Of a DNA stretch of 49,987 nucleotides, positions 44,460 through 49,987 are shown one piece after another. The position numbers were made by a program, and so were the translations under genes. The notes beneath the pieces are model-generated. The model was not told the DNA's origin and made no database searches. It saw only the letters and a program-made list of their open reading frames with translations. Where the stretch lies: assembly GCA_025359445.1 (NCBI GenBank), contig JANYGB010000017.1, forward strand, positions 1 through 49,987, in the 5' to 3' direction. The stretch's first letter is position 1. Every line of letters starts with the position of its first letter. Source of the stretch: Sphingomonadaceae bacterium (GTDB taxonomy: Bacteria; Pseudomonadota; Alphaproteobacteria; Sphingomonadales; Sphingomonadaceae).

Positions 44460-45287
44460 ATGGTAGAACCGCTTGATCCCGGCCTGTATATTGTTGCCAC
44501 GCCGATTGGCAATCTGGGTGATGTTTCGGCGCGTGCCGTGGCGGTACTCGGTGGCGTAGCTGCGGTGGCCTGTGAAGACACGCGGGTCACCGGCAAGTTG
44601 CTGCACCATTTGGGGTTCAAGCAAAAGCTGATCCGCTATGACGATCATGCAAGCGAGGCGACCCGCGATCACTTGCTAGGGATCGCCGCAAGTTCGCCCC
44701 TGGCGCTGGTCAGCGATGCCGGCACACCCTTGATTTCCGACCCGGGTTACCAGTTGGTGGTGGCCGCGCGTGCGCTTGGAATTGCGGTCACCAGCATCCC
44801 GGGTCCCAGCGCGGCAATTGTTGCGCTGACTCTGGCAGGGCTGCCCAGCGACCGGTTCCTGTTCGCCGGGTTCCTGCCGAGCAAGGACAAGGCCCGGCGC
44901 GAGGTGCTGACCGAACTCGCCGCGATCAAGGCCACGCTGGTGTTTTACGAAACTGCGCCGCGCCTTGCCGCCTCGCTCGCCGCGATTGACGAAGAGCTGC
45001 CGGGGCGGGCGGTGGCAGTGGCGCGCGAGCTGACCAAGAAGTTCGAAGAATGCCGCAACGGCAGTCCCGCCGATCTGATCGCGCATTACGCCACGCATCC
45101 GCCCAAAGGTGAGATCGTGCTGCTGATCGGTCCACCGGGCGAGGTGCAAGTGGATGCTGCGGATGCCGAGGCAATGCTTATAGCTGCACTGGCCACATTG
45201 AAGCCATCGCAAGCAGCAGCTGAAGTGGCGCGTCAGACCGGCGTTGACCGCAAGGTTCTTTACGCCCGCGCCATGGAATTAAAATGA
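44460..45287 (+). CDS. rsmI: 16S rRNA 2'-O-methyltransferase RsmI
   Basis: RsmI methylates the 2'-O of C1402 in 16S rRNA. The 275 residues belong to the tetrapyrrole-methylase fold family: LYIVATPIGNLGDVSARA at the start, ACEDTRVTGKLL, SDAGTPLISDPGYQLV, PGPSAAIVALTLAGL and FYETAPRLA. The ATG at 44460 gives the standard N-terminus. A far longer frame starting near 43680 is antisense to the lpoA-like gene and is not real. No clear ribosome-binding site is seen. Its stop overlaps yraN by ATGA. Confidence 0.95.
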   Translation: MVEPLDPGLYIVATPIGNLGDVSARAVAVLGGVAAVACEDTRVTGKLLHHLGFKQKLIRYDDHASEATRDHLLGIAASSPLALVSDAGTPLISDPGYQLVVAARALGIAVTSIPGPSAAIVALTLAGLPSDRFLFAGFLPSKDKARREVLTELAAIKATLVFYETAPRLAASLAAIDEELPGRAVAVARELTKKFEECRNGSPADLIAHYATHPPKGEIVLLIGPPGEVQVDAADAEAMLIAALATLKPSQAAAEVARQTGVDRKVLYARAMELK

Positions 45288-45679
45288 GCAACCGCGCCGA
45301 ACGCGAAGCTCGCGGCAGGCGCGGAGAGAATCTGGCGGCGTGGTACCTCCGCTTCAAAGGCTGGCGCATTATCGCACGCCGGGTGAAGACTCCGCGCGGC
45401 GAGATCGACCTGATCGCGCGGCGCGGCAGGGTAGTCGCATTTGTCGAGGTAAAGTGGCGCGCGACCGCCGCCGATCTCGATTTTGCGATCGATGCCTATC
45501 GCCTGCGCCGAGTGCTCGCGGCTGCGGAGGCCGTCGGTCACCGCTACGCCAAGCCAGACGACCAGCAGCAGATCGATGTCGTGCTCCTTGCGCCGGGGCG
45601 ACTGCCGCGCCACATGGCGAATGTTCTGGTGCGAGGACAGTGCCGGACGGACGGTAATTTGGAACGGGAAATCGAATGA
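45284..45679 (+). CDS. YraN family (UPF0102) nuclease-fold protein
   Basis: The 131-residue protein carries the restriction-endonuclease-like fold of YraN/UPF0102. The expected residues are present: GENLAAWYLRFKGWRIIARR, then the PD-(D/E)xK-like core RGEIDLIARRGRVVAFVEVKWR, with Asp, Glu and Lys in order. Its physiological role is not established. It overlaps rsmI and gshB by ATGA on both sides, keeping the rsmI-yraN pairing found widely in proteobacteria. Confidence 0.9.
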   Translation: MSNRAEREARGRRGENLAAWYLRFKGWRIIARRVKTPRGEIDLIARRGRVVAFVEVKWRATAADLDFAIDAYRLRRVLAAAEAVGHRYAKPDDQQQIDVVLLAPGRLPRHMANVLVRGQCRTDGNLEREIE

Positions 45680-46632
45680 GCCTGCGCGTCGCTGTCCAGA
45701 TGGACCCGCTCGAGACGATCAACATCGCCGGGGATTCCAGCTTCGCGCTGATGCTCGCTGCGCAAGCGCGTGGGCATCAGCTGTTCCATTACGCGGTCGG
45801 TTCGCTGGCGTACGAACAGGGCCGGCTCACCGCGTGGGCCGCCCCGGTCAGCGTGCAGCGCGAAGCCGGCAATCACTACGCTGCCGACGAGCGCCGCCAG
45901 ATCGATCTGGCCAAGGATATCGACGTGGTGCTGATGCGGCAGGATCCGCCGTTCGACCTCAGCTACATCACCGCGACTCACTTGCTCGAGCGGCTCGAGG
46001 GGCAAACGCTGGTGGTCAACGATCCGGCCAGCGTGCGCAACGCGCCCGAGAAGGTCTTCGTGCTCGATTTCGCGCGGTATATGCCGCCAACCCTGATCGC
46101 GCGGCGGATCGAGGATGTGCGCGCGTTCCATGCCCGCTATCCCGGCGACCTGGTGATGAAGCCCTTGCATGGCAACGGCGGCAAGGCAGTTATCCGCATT
46201 CCCGCAGATGGCAGCAATCTGGGGGCGCTGATCGAACTGTTCGACAACGCCTGGGTCGAGCCGCACATGTTCCAGCCGTTTCTCGAGGAAATCAGCGAAG
46301 GCGACAAGCGCATCGTGCTGATCGACGGCGAGATTGCCGGCGCGATCAACCGCCGCCCCGGGGCTGGCGAATTCCGCTCGAATCTGGCGCAGGGCGGCTA
46401 TGCTGAGGCGACCACGCTGACCGCGCGCGAAGAGGAAATCTGCGCCGCGATGGGCCCGGAGCTTAAAAAGCGCGGGCTGGTATTCGTGGGCATCGACGTG
46501 ATTGGCGGAAGATGGCTGACCGAAATCAACGTCACTTCGCCCACCGGGATCGTCGCGATCGACAAGTTCAACGGCACCGATACCCCCGGCTTGATTTGGG
46601 ACGCGATCGAGGCGCGGCAAAGCCGCAACTGA
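45676..46632 (+). CDS. gshB: Glutathione synthetase
   Basis: GshB joins gamma-glutamylcysteine and glycine with ATP. The 318 residues have the ATP-grasp pattern: MDPLETINIAGDSSFALMLAAQARGH at the start, VLMRQDPPFDLSYITATHLLE, VMKPLHGNGGKAV (ATP lysine), FLEEISEGDKRIVLIDGEIAGAINR and FVGIDVIGGRWLTEINVTSPTGI (metal-binding E and N). The ATG overlaps the yraN stop. gshB beside yraN and rsmI is a common alphaproteobacterial arrangement. Confidence 0.97.
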   Translation: MSLRVAVQMDPLETINIAGDSSFALMLAAQARGHQLFHYAVGSLAYEQGRLTAWAAPVSVQREAGNHYAADERRQIDLAKDIDVVLMRQDPPFDLSYITATHLLERLEGQTLVVNDPASVRNAPEKVFVLDFARYMPPTLIARRIEDVRAFHARYPGDLVMKPLHGNGGKAVIRIPADGSNLGALIELFDNAWVEPHMFQPFLEEISEGDKRIVLIDGEIAGAINRRPGAGEFRSNLAQGGYAEATTLTAREEEICAAMGPELKKRGLVFVGIDVIGGRWLTEINVTSPTGIVAIDKFNGTDTPGLIWDAIEARQSRN

Positions 46633-46638
46633 ACTGCC

Positions 46639-47232
46639 ATGGCTGACTGGATCGTCCACCTGATCGAACAAGGCGGCTATTGGGGCATCGCTTTCCTGAT
46701 GTTCATCGAGAACGTCTTCCCGCCGATCCCCAGCGAACTGATCATGGGCGCGGGCGGGATCGCGGTGGCGCGCGGCACGATGGAGGTCTGGCCGCTGCTG
46801 ATCGCCGGGACGCTGGGTTCGACGCTGGGCAATTACATGTGGTTTCTGGTCGGTGACCGGCTCGGCTATCACCGGCTCGAACCGTTCGTGCGGCGCTGGG
46901 GGCGGTGGCTGACGATGCGCTGGAGCCACGTTGAAAGCGCCAACGCGTTTTTCCAGCGTCATGGGCAATGGGTGGTCTTCGTGATGCGATTTTCGCCTTT
47001 TCTGCGCACGCTCATCTCGCTCCCGGCCGGCCTGAGCCATATGAGCCACTGGCGCTTTTTGCTGTTCACTTTTGCCGGGGCAGGGGTGTGGAACACCCTA
47101 CTGATTTTTGGCGGCAAATGGCTCGCCGGTTATTTTGCCGAGATGCACCAGTTCGCCGGAGCGCTGATCGGCGCCTTGGCTGGGCTGGCGGTGCTGGGCT
47201 GGCTGTGGCGAGTGTGGCGCTGGAAGGATTAG
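46639..47232 (+). CDS. DedA family membrane protein
   Basis: The 197-residue inner-membrane protein has about five hydrophobic segments, including two re-entrant-like ones. The DedA signature FIENVFPPIPSELIMGAGG (about 22-40) and the later RFSPFLRTLISLPAGLSHMS, where the basic residue is needed for function in E. coli paralogs, are present. DedA proteins are linked to membrane potential and to lipid-carrier (undecaprenyl phosphate) recycling, but this member is not assigned to one of those roles. It follows gshB by 6 bp, likely the same operon, and converges on xerC with a 4-bp overlap. Confidence 0.92.
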   Translation: MADWIVHLIEQGGYWGIAFLMFIENVFPPIPSELIMGAGGIAVARGTMEVWPLLIAGTLGSTLGNYMWFLVGDRLGYHRLEPFVRRWGRWLTMRWSHVESANAFFQRHGQWVVFVMRFSPFLRTLISLPAGLSHMSHWRFLLFTFAGAGVWNTLLIFGGKWLAGYFAEMHQFAGALIGALAGLAVLGWLWRVWRWKD

Positions 47233-48119
47233 CCGCGTGGATGCGCGCTGCGATAGACATCGAGCAGGGTCGCGGCATCGACTTTGGTGTAAATCTGGGT
47301 TGAGCCCAGGCTCGCGTGGCCGAGCAGTTCCTGCAAAGATCGCAGGTCGGCCCCGGCACCCAGCAGATGCGTTGCAAATGAGTGGCGCAGAGCGTGCGGC
47401 GTGGCGCTCGGCGGCAGGCCAAGCGTGACACGCGCCCGGGCCATCGCCTTTTGGACCATGCCTTGTGACAATGCCCCGCCCTTGGCCCCGCGAAACAGCG
47501 GGTCGGTTTTACCCGCCGGCCATGGGCTCTTGGCGAGGTAGTCGCTCACCGCATCGCGCACCAATGGCAGGAGCGGGACCACGCGCTGCTTGTTGCCCTT
47601 GCCAGTGACCACAATCGTTTCGCCGAGCGGCAGTGCCGCGCCGGTTAGCGCTAGGGCCTCGGCAATCCGCATGCCCGCCCCGTAAAGCAGCAGCAACACC
47701 GCCCGGTCGCGTGCGCCGATCCATTCCTCTGCGGCGTCCTCGTGGACTGTGGCTGCGAGGTTCACTGCATCATCCGGCGTAACCGGGCGCGGAATGCCCT
47801 TCTTGACCCGCGGCCCGCGCATCCGGGGCGGGGCAGGGTCGGCCATCCCGGCGCGTTCGCGGGCAAAGGCGATGAATTGTTTGAGCGCGGACAATTCACG
47901 CGCGGCGCTGGCATTGGTCAGGCCCTCGGCGCGGCGATGCGCGAGTTGCTGCCGCAACGCCGCTGCGTCGGTGCTGGCAAGCTGGCCCCAGTTGGTGGCG
48001 CCAAGGGCATCGATCAACCGCGCGGCTGTGGCCGCGTAAGCTCTGACAGTATGCGGCGAGCGGCGGCGGCCGTTGGCGAGGTATGCAGTCCATGTTTCGA
48101 GCAGGTCGGCGCGGGTCAT
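47229..48119 (-). CDS. xerC: Tyrosine recombinase XerC
   Basis: XerC, with XerD, resolves chromosome dimers at dif. The 296-residue protein has the SAM-like core-binding domain (1-100) and a catalytic domain with all active-site residues: R151 (YGAGMRIAEAL), K174, H242 and R245 (PHALRHSFATHLL), H268 (LLGHASLGST) and Y277 (QIYTKVD). The lack of neighbouring integration functions and the length favour a chromosomal Xer recombinase over an integrase. XerC rather than XerD is chosen by overall pattern and is less certain. It overlaps the hemW stop by ATGA. Confidence 0.92.
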   Translation of the reverse strand: MTRADLLETWTAYLANGRRRSPHTVRAYAATAARLIDALGATNWGQLASTDAAALRQQLAHRRAEGLTNASAARELSALKQFIAFARERAGMADPAPPRMRGPRVKKGIPRPVTPDDAVNLAATVHEDAAEEWIGARDRAVLLLLYGAGMRIAEALALTGAALPLGETIVVTGKGNKQRVVPLLPLVRDAVSDYLAKSPWPAGKTDPLFRGAKGGALSQGMVQKAMARARVTLGLPPSATPHALRHSFATHLLGAGADLRSLQELLGHASLGSTQIYTKVDAATLLDVYRSAHPRG

Positions 48120-49267
48120 GCCTGAACCAATTGCGCCGGCACCAATTCGCCCAACAAGCCATCGAGCAACGGCATGCCTTCAGGTGTAACGCCAATGCGG
48201 CTTCCGGCCTGCCAGGCAAGTCCTTGCCCGATGTAGAATTTCAATTTGGCCGCATCAATCAGGTCGGCGGCGGGCAGCCCGAAGCGCGCCGCCAATGCCG
48301 CCAGATCGATCCCCTCGCGCAGCCGAAGCCCCATCAACAAAGCTTCTGCGGCTTGCTCGCGTGGAATCAAGTCGCGCTCCTCGGCGATCCCGTGACCATT
48401 GCGGGCAACCGCGCTCAGCCAGTTCTCGGGTTTCTTATGCCGGACCGTCGCGACTCCGCCGCGCCGCCCGTGCGCCCCCGGCCCGATCCCGGCGTAGTCC
48501 TGATAGCGCCAATAGGCGAGGTTGTGGCGGCTCTCCTCGCCGGCACGCGCCTGGTTGCTGACCTCGTAAGCGGGCAGCCCGGCCTGACTGGTCAGATCGG
48601 CGGTCAGTGCGAACAGATCGGCGGCGTGTTCGTCATCGAGTGGTTCGAAGTGACCGAGCCGCACCATGGTTTCAAACCGCGTGCCCGGTTCGATGGTGAG
48701 CTGATACAGCGAAAGGTGTCCGGTGCCAAAACTCAGCGCGCGCTCAAGTTCGGCTTGCCATTGCGGTGCGGTCTGGCCGGGGCGGGCGTAGATCAGGTCG
48801 AACGAAACGCGCGCGAAGTGCTGCTGCGCGACTTCCAGCGCAGCCAGGCCTTCATCGGCGTTGTGCAAGCGACCCAGAAACCGGAGCGTTTCATCGTCCA
48901 GCGCCTGTATCCCAAGCGAGGCGCGGTTGATCCCGGCGCTGGCCAGCGCGGCATAGTTCTCCGCCTCGACCGACGAGGGATTGCCTTCCAGCGTGATCTC
49001 GATTCCCGGCGCGAAACCCCACAGCTTCTCGGCCTCTGCCAACAACCGCGCAACCATGGCAGGCGGCATCAACGAGGGCGTGCCCCCGCCGAAGAATACA
49101 CTGCCGAGCGGTTCACCGCCTGCCTGCCCGGCCTCAAACCGCATATCGGCGAGCAGCGCGTCCTGCCATAAGACATGATCCACAGAGTCGCGGACATGGC
49201 TGTTGAAATCGCAATAGGGGCACTTCGCGAGGCAGAACGGCCAATGGATATAAAGCGCGCGGGCCAT
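48116..49267 (-). CDS. hemW: Radical SAM protein HemW (heme chaperone)
   Basis: HemW is a radical SAM, heme-binding protein related to coproporphyrinogen III oxidase HemN but thought to deliver heme. The cluster motif C12-x3-C16-x2-C19 lies in HWPFCLAKCPYCDF. GGGTPSLMPP follows near residue 60, and the HemW-type SLYQLTIEPGTRFETMV lies mid-protein. The 383 residues are shorter than HemN (about 457) and lack its N-terminal extension, which separates the two. It lies in the rdgB-hemW-xerC run, with only 10 bp to rdgB. Confidence 0.94.
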   Translation of the reverse strand: MARALYIHWPFCLAKCPYCDFNSHVRDSVDHVLWQDALLADMRFEAGQAGGEPLGSVFFGGGTPSLMPPAMVARLLAEAEKLWGFAPGIEITLEGNPSSVEAENYAALASAGINRASLGIQALDDETLRFLGRLHNADEGLAALEVAQQHFARVSFDLIYARPGQTAPQWQAELERALSFGTGHLSLYQLTIEPGTRFETMVRLGHFEPLDDEHAADLFALTADLTSQAGLPAYEVSNQARAGEESRHNLAYWRYQDYAGIGPGAHGRRGGVATVRHKKPENWLSAVARNGHGIAEERDLIPREQAAEALLMGLRLREGIDLAALAARFGLPAADLIDAAKLKFYIGQGLAWQAGSRIGVTPEGMPLLDGLLGELVPAQLVQA

Positions 49268-49277
49268 GGTGGCTGCT

Positions 49278-49904
49278 TTAGCTCGTGAACTGGTCCGCTA
49301 CCAGCTTGGCAAAGGCATCGGCGCGGTGGCTGATGCCGTGCTTCTCTTCTGGATCGAGTTCGGCGAAAGTTCGCGTGTCGCCCAGTGGCACGAATACCGG
49401 GTCGTAGCCGAAGCCCATCGTCCCCCGCGGCGGCCAGGTCAGCGTGCCATTAGCAAGACCTTCATAGGCAACGCTCTCACCATCGGGCCAGGCGATCGCC
49501 AGCACGCAGGCGAAATGGCACGAGCGGTCCGGATCCGGGCCAAGCTCGGCGAGCAATCCCTCGACCTTGCCCATCGCCAGATACCAATCGCGCCCCGGCT
49601 TGCCCTCGAACCATTGCCGCTCGGCCCAGTCGGCGGTGTAGACACCGGGCCGACCATCGAGTGCGGCAACGCACAGCCCAGAATCGTCGGACAGCGCGGG
49701 CAGTCCCGAACCCTCCGCCGCGCTGCGCGCCTTGATCAGCGCGTTGTCGGTGAAGGTCTTCCCGGTCTCAGCCGGTTCGGGCAGCCCGAGTGACCCGGCC
49801 GAGATGCAATTCAGCCCGTACGGCGCGAGCAAGGCCCCGATTTCCTTGAGCTTGCCGGCATTATGCGTGGCAATCACCAGGGTCTCCGAGCCGAGTTTTC
49901 GCAT
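49278..49904 (-). CDS. rdgB: dITP/XTP pyrophosphatase RdgB (HAM1)
   Basis: RdgB hydrolyses dITP, XTP and other non-canonical purine triphosphates to monophosphates and keeps them out of DNA. The 208 residues have LVIATHNAGKLKEIGALL, the FTDNALIKARSAAEGSGLPALSDDSGL core (catalytic Asp) and the late MGFGYDPVFVPLG and ISHRADAF motifs. The ATG at 49904 was chosen because GGGAG lies seven bases upstream and the usual N-terminus follows. An in-frame extension upstream reads through a palindromic repeat and is unlikely to be used. Confidence 0.95.
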   Translation of the reverse strand: MRKLGSETLVIATHNAGKLKEIGALLAPYGLNCISAGSLGLPEPAETGKTFTDNALIKARSAAEGSGLPALSDDSGLCVAALDGRPGVYTADWAERQWFEGKPGRDWYLAMGKVEGLLAELGPDPDRSCHFACVLAIAWPDGESVAYEGLANGTLTWPPRGTMGFGYDPVFVPLGDTRTFAELDPEEKHGISHRADAFAKLVADQFTS

Positions 49905-49915
49905 GTTCAATCTCC

Positions 49916-49987
49916 CGTCGTCCCCGGCTTGACCGGGGACCGCTGGCCTCTTGACGCGGCCTCGCGTGGACAAGGCCAGCGGTCCAG
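49916..49987. repeat. Palindromic element at the right edge, third copy of the glyS type
   Basis: The element begins with CGTCGTCCCCGGC, which matches the inverted right arm of the glyS elements, and shows GGACCGCTGGCC...GGCCAGCGGTCC pairing. It runs off the window. Its outer end lies directly at the GGGAG ribosome-binding site of rdgB (49916-49912). Confidence 0.88.

Noticed and set aside
45544..47049. 501-residue minus-strand ORF across yraN, gshB and dedA
   Set aside because: It is antisense to three well-supported, translationally coupled genes and has no recognisable domain. GC-rich codon usage produces long antisense frames.
49905..49973. Upstream N-terminal extension of rdgB
   Set aside because: It reads through the palindrome, and the ATG at 49904 has a good ribosome-binding site and the family N-terminus.

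Overview
The window reads as chromosome of a GC-rich alphaproteobacterium, most likely Sphingomonadales (Erythrobacteraceae/Sphingomonadaceae type). The grounds are the protein families and their order (mreBCD-mrdA-rodA; glyQ-glyS-ppdK; tandem TraB/GumN proteins; DOMON-like protein next to a DUF1343/NamZ protein), roughly 65 % GC in hand-counted coding stretches, many ATGA/GTGA gene overlaps, and short extragenic palindromes. It is almost all core or housekeeping sequence. I see no phage, transposase, plasmid or CRISPR functions. No stretch longer than about 300 bp lacks a gene.

Layout. 1-6.2 kb: tRNA-Lys(CTT), then the elongation operon mreB-mreC-mreD-mrdA(PBP2)-rodA on the minus strand. 6.2-8.5 kb: mutL (endonuclease type) and a small lipoprotein. 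8.5-12.7 kb: a MaoC-like hydratase and the translation cluster rplY-(secreted protein)-pth...ychF, interrupted by a glyoxalase-fold gene. 12.8-14.6 kb: two adjacent TraB/GumN proteins. 14.7-21.0 kb: glyQ, glyS and ppdK. 21.0-23.2 kb: a methyltransferase, comF, a probable structured RNA, and hisI. 23.2-26.3 kb: a MerR/LiuR-like regulator with an acyl-CoA dehydrogenase, and an FkbM methyltransferase. 26.3-31.0 kb: MFS exporter-cysK-dienelactone hydrolase, a PilZ protein and tyrS. 31.0-33.5 kb: DOMON-like protein and NamZ-type muramidase facing an Amj-type lipid II flippase. 33.6-40.8 kb: a minus-strand run of two DUF4139 proteins, MoxR ATPase, GH1 glycosidase, VWA protein and DODA-type dioxygenase. 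40.9-47.2 kb: small monooxygenase, parE, and the lpoA-like/rsmI/yraN/gshB cluster plus dedA. 47.2-50 kb: xerC, hemW and rdgB.

How the genes fit together. Cell-wall growth is the strongest theme: the elongasome operon, a lipid II flippase candidate, an exo-muramidase and a PBP-activator-like lipoprotein. Translation and its quality control is second (glyQS, tyrS, rplY, pth, ychF, rsmI, tRNA-Lys). DNA maintenance is third (mutL, parE, xerC, rdgB).

Most unusual. The essential gene glyS carries two copies of a 91-bp palindromic element in the same reading frame, each adding a near-identical 30-residue peptide. The same gene has a ~430-bp segment of much lower GC with an apparent extra ~60 residues. 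A further copy of the palindrome abuts the ribosome-binding site of rdgB at the right edge. This resembles the protein-coding palindromic elements known from Rickettsia. Other points worth checking are a terminator-ended structured RNA between comF and hisI, and a MerR operator placed between -35 and -10 of a probably leaderless promoter.
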